This document shows, piece after piece, positions 1 through 9,942 of a DNA stretch of 59,111 nt. The stretch is from NCBI RefSeq assembly GCF_000006405.1, contig NW_003204833.1, positions 67,221 through 126,331 on the forward strand, read 5' to 3'. The stretch comes from Perkinsus marinus ATCC 50983. Its lineage: Eukaryota > Perkinsozoa > Perkinsida > Perkinsidae. The notes beneath the pieces were generated by a model. It was given only the letters and a program-made list of their open reading frames with translations. It had not been told where the DNA came from and searched no databases. The translations under genes were made by a program, and so were the position numbers. The number at the start of each line of letters is the position of its first letter. Within the stretch, counting starts at the first letter, position 1.

Positions 1-28
1 ATCCACTTTGACTTTTTGCCGCTGACTA

Positions 29-1813
29 ATGACTGACGTCGCTGCAGTGCCGATCTCAGAGCTCCTACACGATGCTGAGAAAGGAGGCTGTCACGCTGGC
101 ATCACATATTTGCAGCAGATGAGACTTAGGAAAATGGTAGTGCCACTTGGCAACGACTGCGTGAACAGTCTCGTAGCCTACCTAGCTTTGCACAAGTGGG
201 AATACGACACAGAAGTATATAAATCTTGTCAGGAAGAAACTCAATATTGACTTTGAGTTTCGCACGAGATCTCGTCTACTCGGTAATTGCGAATTTTCAA
301 TGAAACTCGTCAATTTCCGATTCCCTCCGACACAGTCGTGAACTCAATGGTGTTACATTTGAATGCGAATAAACCGTGAGCTCTGGAGATGACCAGAAAC
401 TCGCCATCACTTGTTCTCATGCTGAAGCAAAGGAGTTGTTGCTGTAGGCCGGCTGGCTCACTGAATTTCACCTATAACGCCCTTTAGTCTCGTCGGTCGG
501 CAAGCAAGAGAGTTTTACAAACTCTTTTTTTGTGACAATCTTTCACATTTTTCGTCATGGCTTGCAAAATGAATTTCTTTTTCCATATCCGAACAGTTGA
601 AAATGCCTCGCCCTGTTGACATCCAATCTTGAAACACTTTCTGCTCTCAGGTGGACCCCCATAGCGTTTTGTGTATAGGCTCGCAGCTGTTGACGAAATA
701 CTCTTCCAAACTTGGTGATGAAAAATGGCCTGTAATTTCTTCGATAACGATTTTGGTCACACTCTTGTCAATGCCAGGTGCTCGAACAAGTACTGCTAGC
801 CTCCTTACAAGCTGGTGCTGACGACTGGAGTGCTTACTGTTTGAAAGCCCTCAAGAAAAGGTTCCCGAAATCCCACAGAGTTCAGCGTTTGGTAGGGCAG
901 GCTGGCGAGTATCGCTGAATGAGATGCTCGTTGGGGTCAGGTCGGCCAGTGCAGCGAGGCACGCGGAGATTATGACGCTGCTCTAACGGAATATGAGACT
1001 ATCATGGAGAATGCTAGCGATGATATGGCTACTGAGAAACGCAAGTTGGCGGCTAAGTTGGGAGAAATCGGGGTAGTGTGCGGTCATACCACACCTTGCT
1101 CTCATCCTGAATGTCTATTCATCAGTCTAACACAGCGGCTGGTGTCGAGGCTCTGTCGAACGATGTGTCCAACTTCCAGACTGATCCTGAGTTCTGGCAA
1201 CAGATGGCGATGGCGTACGCTGGGCAGGGCCAGGCCCGGCAAGCTGCCTATTGCTTTGAGGAGGTGCTCTTGGCCATGCCTCACAGCATCTACAACATTC
1301 TCACTTATGCAGAGCTTCTGGCTAGCGCGGGACAGTAATATCGTCGGTAGTGTTGTGTATGTTGAAGTAATCGATCAGAATCGATGATGCTCGGAAGTAC
1401 TACTGCTTGGCCCTGGAGCACGATGAGAAGCATGTGAGGTAGTGACTGATGTAGCAGCTGGTCGATTGATGATTTCCCGGAGTTACGGTATTAAAAATCT
1501 CTCGGTGGCTTTCGGCTGAAGCCAACAGATGATAGCAAATTGATTACTTGTAAGGTAGTTGGTTTTAGGGCACCAGCACTTGCCCGATTTTTTTCCATTT
1601 TTTTAGTTGAAATTTTCTCCTAATTGAAGTGGAATAGGAATTAGTTGCTGTGTGTTCAGAGCGTTGTGGGGTTTGCTGTCTACCATACCACCTAAGGTCG
1701 ACAACAAGACTGAGGCCAAGCTCCGTAACCTCACTGTGGGCCGTCTGAGAGCTATTTACAAGGAGCAACCGGCGAACTCTACCAGAACTGCTATGCTAGA
1801 GCTCCTGGCGTAG
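29..1813 (+). CDS. EMC2: ER membrane protein complex subunit 2 (EMC2), six exons
   Basis: TPR subunit of the ER membrane protein complex, which inserts transmembrane and tail-anchored proteins and sits on the cytosolic face of the ER. Exons that keep frame are 29-160, 778-908, 955-1072, 1126-1334, 1379-1438 and 1660-1813, giving 267 aa against about 297 in human. The match runs in order along the family: LGNDC joined to VLEQVLLASL, then DWSAYCLKALKKRFPKSHRV, GDYDAALTEYETIM, FWQQMAMAYAGQGQARQAAY, FEEVLLAMPHSIYN, DARKYYCLALEHDEKHVRAL and a basic C-terminus. These are the stacked TPR helices of EMC2. Three introns are only 44-53 bases. The first exon (44 codons) is the weakest part, because it is joined across a 617-base intron by similarity around LGNDC only. 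A small further 5' exon cannot be excluded, since the window begins 28 bases upstream. Confidence 0.82.
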
Positions 1814-2447
1814 CTGTTTGTCACTGTTGAGTCGTACAGTTTCTAATTACACTTGCTGTTGGGTTTAACATTGCAATGGCATTCACGTCGTTTTATCCGG
1901 GGATGACGGAAAGCCCATTAGTAGCAGCTGAAAGTTAATCGTGCGGCAATTTGTAGAATATGAGGTCGGCAGAGAACCTAGCAAATTGTCATATATGGGG
2001 AAAGCATATTAGTGCGAGTAGTCTTGTATATTGGAGTTTGACGGGCGAGAACAGCTGCTGTTCGGTTGAATATGGCTCGGACGTGGGCTTGGCTGAGCAC
2101 AAGGATGTCGTTCAGTTTCTTGTATGGAGTTTACCTCTTACATGCATGCTCGGTCTAAGGGATCTCTAGTTATCGTTCAGAACTCTCCGCGGGCTCCAAT
2201 GGTTGAGCATCTAGTTTACTAGACTTACTCTGCTGAAGTCTGCTTATGTTCATAGTCAGTGCTGATGGAAGAGCGGCTGTTGTACTCTTTGTGTGAATCG
2301 AAATGAGTTTGGAAATTCTATTCATATGCTATGAAATGCGTTTTCAAAGGAGTGCAACTACAGCAGCTGTGCAGTGCATCGCTTTATCTGCTATACAAGG
2401 CGTTGTCTGTATAGTTACTGGGTAGTCTTTGGTAAGGTTCCCCTCAT

Positions 2448-5400
2448 ATGGATACTACCTCCTCTGGCTCGACTAGCAGTCTTTCCTCGTCTGGGGTGCC
2501 TGAGAGGTCAGGAGAACTACCAAGGTGAGCATAGGAAAGAAGCTGTTATACGTTTATCCTCTCTCAGTCTTATTATTAATAAATTAGCGCGTATCACTAT
2601 GTACAGCAATTGACAAGTTTTCATATCAGAATTAGAATATTAATTTTAATTTTCATAATTATAAAATCGTCATACTACTCGCCACATAGTGGGGTAGAGC
2701 CAACATCTAAGGTTCTCTTTATCAGACCACAATCGGCCCTAGTATCTCGTCTGCACTCTCTATTCGTGAGTTTCCAACACCGTGCGGCAGCAGTAACCGC
2801 GATGGCAGAGGATGGTCATGAACTGGAGGTCTCTGACAGGGAACTGGAGGGGTACGCCCTGGGCCTGAAGGCTGCACTGGAAGCGGCTCGTCGAGAGGTA
2901 GAGGTCATCATCATTACTCCAATACTAGTGATAGAACTCAACCAGGTCGAGGATGCATTGGAGGAGTCAGCGTTGTTGGACTGGCCACAAATAGACGCTG
3001 ATTATGAGGCTTTGTGTCGGGCCTTGGCATGTGTGGATATTATTGGCATTTGTTTTGTAAGGAGGGACGTCTATTCGACTGGTAGACTTCGGGCATAGTG
3101 TATGGTAGACTTCGGGCATAGTGTATGGTAGCGAGGTTGTTGCTAGAAATTGTAAACTGAACGCCTTCGAAAGTATGATGCCTTCTTTCGCAAGCCTGAG
3201 TGAGTAACCTGTCATTATTGCAATAGTAAAATTACAGTGCAAAACTGTAGCGTATCTTTGATTATCATAAGCTTCACACATACGCCTCGTAAGCGTAACA
3301 TTTTACGCTGGCACACCTTCGTATGTGTAGATTACGAGTCGCCTCTCGTCTCGACGCATCTCGACTACTGACTGTATGTGCTCATCACGACATGACAGAG
3401 ATACTGAGTAGTATGCGCTAGGATGACTGATCTATATCGCTATTTTGGGGCATAGTGTGAGCATTCTTGTTTATGGGGAAATGTATTCTTTTATGGAACT
3501 CAGAGCTTGTGTGGAGAAATACGCACATGGTCAACTACATGTGTTGGTTGTGAGAAAATTTTGGGGAATTTTGATTGATTTTTGTATGTACATTTCTACG
3601 CGAATTGGTATGATTAGTAAATCCAACTGAGGAAAGGGAACGTATATTTCCTCCAACACTACTTAGTGTTGGGTCCCAGGCATAGACGTGGTTGTAGATA
3701 TCCTCTAGAGCTCACGACTTGCTCATGGGAGAGGACACGGATGAGTCGGAAGAGGAGTTTTGGAAGTGCGTGCAGTTCCTGGCTTGTATGGATATGTCAA
3801 AGCACGTGGCTCTGCTATTAACACAATGGCTGCAAGTGAAGAGTGAAGACTATGAGGCTGATAAAGGGTAGGGAGGAGGAATTATTCAGAGGAGTCAATT
3901 TTACGGTATTTTTTTTATTTTACTAATTTTGCGACCAATATCGGGAAAATAAAATCCTCCAGTTAAGCGTGTTTGGGGAGACTAGTGGAGCTTCGTCGTT
4001 GAAGTTGTGGTACTTGGTAGTGGTCGTCTTGCGCCTTGGGATAGTTTACAGTACGCGAATTTTAAAATGCTAAGTTCTAGTCATTATGCTAATGCACTCA
4101 CCAAATGTTCTTTTCGCAGTTTACAGTGAAACCAGTGTCCCTGCTCTTAACCCTATCTTCAGTCTTGTGAACTGCGCGTACTGTATCGTCTTTTGAATGG
4201 TCGTTTGATCAGACTGTATGAGGACGTGAGGCTTCTGGCCACCTTCTATGCTGATATACCCTCTATGAACGATATCACCACGCACAGCCGGACCGCTGCA
4301 GAGTTTGAGAAGAGGGTAGATAATAGAATGTAAGGAGGCTTGGACAGAAGCGCGGAATCAGTGGTATGGGTAGGAATCTGGCTTACTCTGGTTGGAGTAA
4401 GATATGCAGTATGGGTGAACAGCATGAACAAACGGCGTTTATATGGAGGCTCAACGCTGGCAGTGAGGAGGTGAGCGAAGCGGTGGTAATCGGAAACGCA
4501 TTATTCGGTTTTGGGTACTGCTTGGCTTACAGTGACGTAGTGCAGGGCATGAAAACTTATAATTGCCGAATTGCGGATGAAAAAATAAAAATTATTTTTT
4601 ATCGTTTACACTGATCAAGATGAGTGTCAAACGTTTTATATATATAGGGGAACTTTTCTATCGCCCACCATTCAATTTGAACTTCTCGCGTTTCAGGATG
4701 TGGAGTTCCTCACCAAGAGTATGTGCGAGCTAACCTCGCCCGAGGCAGGGCCAGTGGAGTCGGAAACTGCATGGTAGCATTCTAGTGAGGTATTCGGTCG
4801 TTGAGGGTCGTCGTATAGGTACTTGAAAGTGATACTAGAGTACTTCTGGTTCTACCCAAATCTTAATGTCACCGGAGGCGGCGTGAGCACGATCGTTGAA
4901 TCTGCAGCAAAATTGTTGTCAAATGAGAAGAATGCTGCGGTGAATGTTTTTCTCTATGAAGTTTGTGGTGAATGATTCTCGCTAGGTTACGCCGATGGAC
5001 GTGGTTGTGCATGCGTGCTTAACGGGAGATGTCAACGAGTTGTTGAGCACGCTGTCAGCGGATTGCAAGGAGTAATAGAAGTCTTAGGTGTTGGGATAAG
5101 GCATTATGTTGGTTGCAGATTTGGTGACTCTATGGTGGTGTGCCACATCGTGGATTTACTCTATTATTCGAGTAGTCTGTCGGAGGCTCTTCCAGCAGAG
5201 AGTGATGTAGAACGATACCGAGACGGGTAGTCTGCTCGAGACTTTGCTTCCCTCTTGATCGCGATGGTGGTCTAGTGTTATCGTTCCTTGCTGTTGGTAG
5301 GCACCTGAGTGACTATGTGGCGTTCCTTACTTCCCCCGCCCTACCAAAGGCGCTGGGGTATCGTCTGGCTGAAGACTATACGGCGGCTTTACATGATGAG

Positions 5401-6072
5401 AAACTTTCACGGAGGAAGTTGTCGAAGATACTACTTGAAACTGCAAGTGAGAAATCTTCGCTGTGCGCAGACTGGTGACTTGTTCTTTTTTCAGAGGAGA
5501 TGTGTCCGACTGAGAACGACCTTATGGCGGCTATCAAGAGGAGTTTGGACTATCGTCTTCCCAGTGTGGCACTTGAAATGTGCATGGAACGGTTTGAAGC
5601 TCTGAGTGATACGGACGTGTTGTCGGCTATACGGTGGCTGGAGAGGTCACAAGATGTCTCTGCATCTGGGAAGCCGCTTATTTCTGACTATCTTGATGGT
5701 ATGTCTATGGAGGAAGGTGGAGTTGGGCGCCTGGTAGAAGTATTCAGAGCAGCTAATAGGCTCAACGGTGGAGAGGCAGTGCTGGGTAGGGGGAGGCTGG
5801 GCTTCTATTCAAAGCTGGCTGCGGTGAGGGAACGACCGGAGGGACGGAGGATAGCTGAGCTGATAGTGAGCGATGACTGTCCTCCAGAGGCAGTGTCGGT
5901 GTTGCTGAAGGAATTGGTGAAGTTGGAAAGGTGTGGTATGAATAGTGAAGAAGCTTTGGGGGTGTTGGAGAGGGTTGAGGATAGTGAGCTAGAGGAGGAG
6001 GAAGCTGATCTGGTGGAGTCGATGCTTGTCGAAGTAGTATATGCGACGGGTGGGCGATTCACCTGGAGTTAA
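2448..6072 (+). CDS. NUP85: Nucleoporin NUP85 (Y-complex scaffold), eleven exons
   Basis: Alpha-helical scaffold nucleoporin of the Y (Nup107-160) complex of the nuclear pore. In-frame exons: 2448-2524, 2726-2897, 2946-3056, 3698-3835, 4163-4315, 4697-4773, 4819-4939, 4986-5071, 5119-5226, 5301-5446, 5495-6072, giving 588 aa (human about 656). The whole length follows the family: the N-terminal SRLHSLF segment, EEEFWKCVQFLACMDM, WYLKVILEYFWFYPN, VVVHACLTGDVNELL, MVVCHIVDLLYYSSSL, then LSAIRWLERSQD and RLVEVFRAANRL. The C-terminus (LLKELVKLERCGMNSEEALG) lies where human NUP85 has its crown helices. The start at 2448 gives a short Ser-rich leader before the first helix. The donor at 3836 (GTGAAG) was chosen because it alone keeps phase with exon 5; an extra exon between 3836 and 4162 is possible. 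The intron 3057-3697 carries a copy of the 180-bp TIR element. Confidence 0.85.
3451..3660 (-). mobile_element. TIR element family 1, copy 1 (in NUP85 intron)
   Basis: Reverse copy of the dispersed ~180-bp element (forward is defined by AATATATGTTCGCTTTCC near the left end). It begins near CATAGTGTGAGC and ends GTATATTTCCTCCAACACT. The internal block that reads in forward copies as flank-AATTCGGGTAGAAATGTACA is recognisable as TGTATGTACATTTCTACGCG. It lies wholly within the NUP85 intron 3057-3697. Confidence 0.7.
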
Positions 6073-6200
6073 TTGCTTTCGCTCCGCTAAGCTGAGTTGG
6101 AGAGTTTCGTTGCAGATTATGAAAGTTCAGTCACGAATTCGGGTAGAAGTGTATGAAAACAAATAAGAAATTCCGAAATCTAGTCGGAATTTTCATAGTG
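6068..6200 (+). mobile_element. TIR element family 1, degenerate copy 2
   Basis: Degenerate forward copy overlapping the NUP85 stop codon region. It retains TAAGCTGAG, ACGAATTCGGGTAGAAGTGT and AATTCCGAAAT followed by TTTTCATAGTG. Its termini are eroded, so the ends are approximate. Confidence 0.45.
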
Positions 6201-6608
6201 TAGTTTGCCATGTGCACTGATGATTTTCAGTCCTTCCTCAACTCCACTGCAGTCAGCTCTCCCCATCCAGCCTCCGTTGTTGGCGAGCACACCGATCAGT
6301 GGGTCTTCGTGTGAAGAGATGACGATGACCGTTTCATTATGCTACGTATTAGAGCAGACCGTGTGGTGTTGCGACGTTACTGAATTGGGAGGTTATTGCT
6401 CTAGAAAGCTGCTCCTCAAAGGACTTCGAAATGTAAACCAAAGAAAAGTGTGGGATTATCACAGATAGAAAGAAGATTGTCCGCGCTAATTTCGAGGTCG
6501 GAAATCATCGGGAATTTGTGAAAATAGTAGTTTCGATAGGCATATATGTCCTATCTAGCTCTGAGGTCTTCTTCTTTTCTCTATAGTATAATTAGTGCCT
6601 TCTAATAC
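6201..6608. other. Intergenic, no supported gene
   Basis: Lies between the NUP85 stop and the first helical-repeat gene. One open frame from about 6205 begins after an acceptor-like TTTTCAG and is Ser/Pro-rich for about 35 codons. It has no partner exon or recognisable motif, so it is not called as a gene. Confidence 0.4.
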
Positions 6609-9559
6609 ATGTCTACTACCACTGCTGTGAGACAGAGTCTAAGAGCAATTCCAACCCAGTTGCGGTACACTCGACCGTTTCAAGGCTCGGGTGGCTGCCT
6701 CTACCATATCACTGACGTCCAGGCTTTGGTGGGCGCGGTGCATACGGACTTTTACGACAAAGCTCGGGAGCGTATGTTTGCTAGAGCTCCTGAGCTGATA
6801 CACTTCATGCCAGCGATGCGACCGGGGGAGTTGGGATTGGTCTCTCATCACTTTGCCAAGATGGGCTACAGACAGGAAAGTTTCTGGTAGGATTCTCACG
6901 GCTAGTATTCGTGGCCTCGGCGAGAACTTACTACATGCATTGATTGATGTATATCCTTCCCTGCGCACAGTATTTCCTATACACTGGGGAGGTTAGGAGG
7001 TTCTCTTTCATCACTGTTCTTAGGAAAGAAGTCTCTCGTGTGGTTTTGGAGTATGGCATGGTAGACCCTGTGGCGTGGGATGTTGCTTGTGTTGTAAACG
7101 CCTTCGCGACTATCGACTACTATGATGAGAAAGTGAGCTTTCTGGGAGATAACAGTGTTTATGTGGTATCATTCAGTGCATACTATTCCTAGCAGATCAG
7201 CTGCTCACTGTGGTTGGCACTATAGACCATATCACAATATCAGTGCTGTTGCATGGCTTGGGCAGGCTCAACGAGCCCAGGAAAGGTAATCGTCTTATAG
7301 CCCAGCGTTCTTCGTCCTCTGCACTTGAGTAGATCGAGAGAACTGGTTCTCGTTTAGTGGGCGTATCGCACTCCTACGGAGGGAGCTTGTATACAGTATT
7401 CCTGCTATATCAATTTCTTTGGGGTGGAAGAAATAGTTGAAAATTATTTCATTGATTGACGAAAAAATATTTTCGTTGGTTGGATGAGTCTATATGCATT
7501 GTCCGGAGTGGGAGGTTACCAACGGTCACTTTTCTCGATTGAGGGGTGTCAGTTGGAGAGCACCGAGGGAGAGCATCAACCCGGCTGCCCAAGAAGGCGC
7601 TTGACGCCTTCCTCGATACGTGTGGAGATTGGATATTGGCTAACCGTCGCGAGCTGAGGGTGTGTGCTATGGGACAGTCCATGCAGGGCTTTGCAAAGTT
7701 GAAGTATTATAGAGAAGACCTTTTTACGGTAAGTTCAGAAACTGCTAGGACTATGGGATTCGCTGGCAGGCGCTAGTCGCGGGAGTTCGCGAGATGGCGA
7801 GCGACTTCAACTTGTCTCAGCTGTCTATGGTCATCAATGCTATGGCAAGGAGTCTTACGCATGACTGGGACGCTGTAGGAGGAGGAGAGGGGAAGGGGGG
7901 CAGGGAAGCATCCAGAGACCTATAATGAAGTTTCACTTGTTTCACTACTCCGTGAAGAATGTGGTAGTCGTGAAATATGTTTCTCACTAGTGTTTTTCAT
8001 ATCACTAGGGTGAAACTCCAATGTTCCTGGGGGGAACTCATCTTCGAATTTTCCACATCGTTACGAATACATTCTTAAATCAGTTTCCCATGTAAATGTC
8101 ATCATCGCATTAGGAGCCTTTTTCCCATTGTTTTCAAACTCTGGAGAGCTTTGTTTCTCAAAGTTGGAGGGGTCTGTGTGGGGCGTCGAATTTGAGGTAT
8201 GGCATCATCGTCTCAGGAGGAAGCGATATGTCTAAGGCTTGAGACTATCTTGTCTGAGATGAACGAGTCCGAGTTGCCCGAAGTATCCAATTTTATTGCG
8301 GGAATTCTCACTGCGTTCCTGAGATTGGAAGCGGACTGTAATTTTGTGGCGCGTGACGGATTTGTCACTGCTGTTGGTTAGGCCACCAGACGTTGGAGGA
8401 GAGCATATTGCGGCATCTACCTCGCTTTATGCCTCTGTTGAGCATGACTGATATCGTGCTCACAGTGCCGTCTCTGGCACGGCTGGTTCAAGTGGTCCCC
8501 CATAAGGAGTTCCTAGAGGCAATATTCAATGGCAGATGCAGAGAGTATATCGCTAGCTATGAGAAGGAAGGATTGGGTGGGATAATGCTCACGGCGTGAG
8601 TAGGGATATTTGTGGTGGACTTGAGAGTGCTTGGCTCACGGTCTAGTGAGCTTGATCGTTGAGGTCCCAGGCTTTTCGACTCTCATCCTGGAGATTGAAA
8701 TGCAGTGTGGGGGGAGTATGCACATGGTCTCACCGTGTGTTGGTGACAGTATGACGATTCTGAGGAAATTTTGGAAAATTCTCGTTGGTTTTCGTTACAC
8801 TTCTACGCGTCCTGAGTCGTGCGTATATTTCCGTGATGTAGTGAGGAAGTCTGGGAGTCAGCGGAAGAGAACGAATATATTTCCCAATACATGACGAGTG
8901 TCTTCAGACAGCGGCTTGGGTTTACATATGATGTTGGGTGGTGGGAAGAAGCAGTTGAGCAAGCAATTGCGAAGATAAATGGGGTCCAGTGGAAGGGTCT
9001 AACGACTGCATCTGTGGTCTATGCTGTCGCTAGGTAAGATGATGGAGACTCTCTTGCTTGCCAATGATTTGGTCAGACTGGGAGTGACATCTGAGAACTC
9101 TAACGTTTCCACTGAAGTCCTCACACAATTCAAGAGCATGAGGAAGAGGCTTTTCGAGGGCGTCAGTTCAGCGCTGCCCAGGCAAATCGTTGATTGGTGC
9201 GGCTTCTTATCGTTGTGTGCTGCTGTTGAGGGTATTTGTCGGGGTTGTCTCTCAGGCATCCTAGGGCAGTGACGACGCTATTAACGGCATGTGTGAAGAC
9301 AGATCATTGCGATCCTGAGCTCGCACGAGCACTGTTTGATCGGGCCCATGCAACACTGCACCAGTACAACGCTAAAGATATATCCCAGTTGATTTCGGCG
9401 ATGGGAGTATTCGAAGTGGCTCACGCAAATCTCATCCGCGCCATAGAAGAGCGCTTTGAGACGAGAGCCTTGGTGATGGACCCGGGCCTCGCAGCTGTGT
9501 TCCAGACGGCCTACTCGAGACTAGGTAGAGAGTGGGTGTTTCTGCATCGAAGGAGGTGA
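6609..9559 (+). CDS. Helical-repeat (OPR/HPR/FAST-like) protein, tandem copy 1
   Basis: Multi-exon gene, first member of a tandem pair. Exon 1 (6609 to about 6889) starts with an Arg-rich, acid-free leader suggestive of a mitochondrial presequence. It runs into FARAPELIHFMPAMRPGELG and HHFAKMGYRQESFW and ends at a TG|GTAGGA donor. Later exons carry MQGFAKLKYYREDLF (near 7700), LSQLSMVINAMARSLTHDWD (near 7830), SELPEVSNFIAGILTAFLRL (8260), FEVAHANLIRAIEERF (9400) and NAKDISQLISAMGVF. These are degenerate two-helix repeats of the 'LxxLLxAxAxL' type found in OPR, heptatricopeptide and FASTK-family organelle RNA-binding proteins. The assignment is by pattern only. Every block has a counterpart in the next gene in the same order and, where checked, with the same intron positions. 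Internal exon ends are not all fixed, and the 3' end (stop at 9557-9559) may be extended by a further exon. RNA binding is inference. Confidence 0.6.
7924..8022. mobile_element. TIR element family 2, copy 1 (intronic)
   Basis: A 99-bp element bounded by AATGAAGTTTCAC and GTGAAACTCCAAT, an imperfect 13-bp terminal inverted repeat. A second copy with the same ends is at 51985-52102. It lies in an intron of helical-repeat gene 1, at the position where gene 2 has a tRNA gene. Confidence 0.6.
8339..8359 (+). repeat. Dispersed 20-mer TAATTTYGTGGSGCGYG, copy 1
   Basis: The string TAATTTTGTGGCGCGTGACG lies in the helical-repeat gene 1 exon, where it reads CNFVARD. Close matches occur at three other sites (18701, 18811 and 36335, all on the minus strand). 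Confidence 0.5.
8703..8890 (-). mobile_element. TIR element family 1, copy 3 (intronic)
   Basis: Reverse copy starting CAGTGTGGGGGGAGTATGCACATG and ending near GAATATATTTCCCAATAC. It sits between coding blocks of helical-repeat gene 1, so it is intronic. The left end is the best-preserved 'right' TIR of the family. Confidence 0.65.
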
Positions 9560-9722
9560 CATGAGTTTCTGATGGTTAATGTGCTGTTGTTTATCAATTT
9601 TCGAGGGTTTGACGAGTGGGCCTTTCGGTTAGCTGATTCGGTTCATTTGGCCGGAGAGTTATGGCTGTGCCAGCAGGTTGAAAATGGTAGATCCTATGGT
9701 GAAGAGTTGTGTGGAAAACAAA

Positions 9723-9794
9723 GCCTTCTGCCGGAGTTGAACCGACGACCTCCCGCTTACTAAGCGGGTGCTCTACCAACTAAGCTAAGAAGGC
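9723..9794 (-). tRNA. trnT-AGU: tRNA-Thr (anticodon AGU)
   Basis: A 72-base cloverleaf on the minus strand. The 7-bp acceptor stem GCCTTCT/AGAAGGC is perfect, the D arm is GCTTAGTTGGTAGAGC, and the anticodon arm is CCCGC-TTAGTAA-GCGGG with loop bases 34-36 AGT. The T arm is GTCGG-TTCAACT-CCGGC. Both internal promoter boxes are intact (B box GGTTCAACTCC). A T-rich stretch (TTTGTTTT) follows directly, a plausible Pol III terminator. It is antisense to, and 149 bases upstream of, helical-repeat gene 2. An identical copy is at 11155-11226. Confidence 0.95.
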
Positions 9795-9942
9795 TGTGTT
9801 TTGTTGTCGGAATATTCCTGTTCGTACACGCGAAGCAGATTTTCGTCTTCGCCTCAACGTCTAGGCTACTTATATCTGCTGAATATATCGCAAATCGGGG
9901 CGATTATTATGGATGAGTTACATTGTAGTTTGAATCTCTCTC

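Noticed and set aside
1660-1813. Basic C-terminal exon taken at first for ribosomal protein L35
   Set aside because: It continues in phase from EMC2 exons and fits the EMC2 C-terminus; no other L35 exon is near.
9594-9779. Two minus-strand ORFs (here and at 10960-11211) sharing an identical N-terminal peptide
   Set aside because: The shared peptide is the translation of the two identical tRNA-Thr genes.
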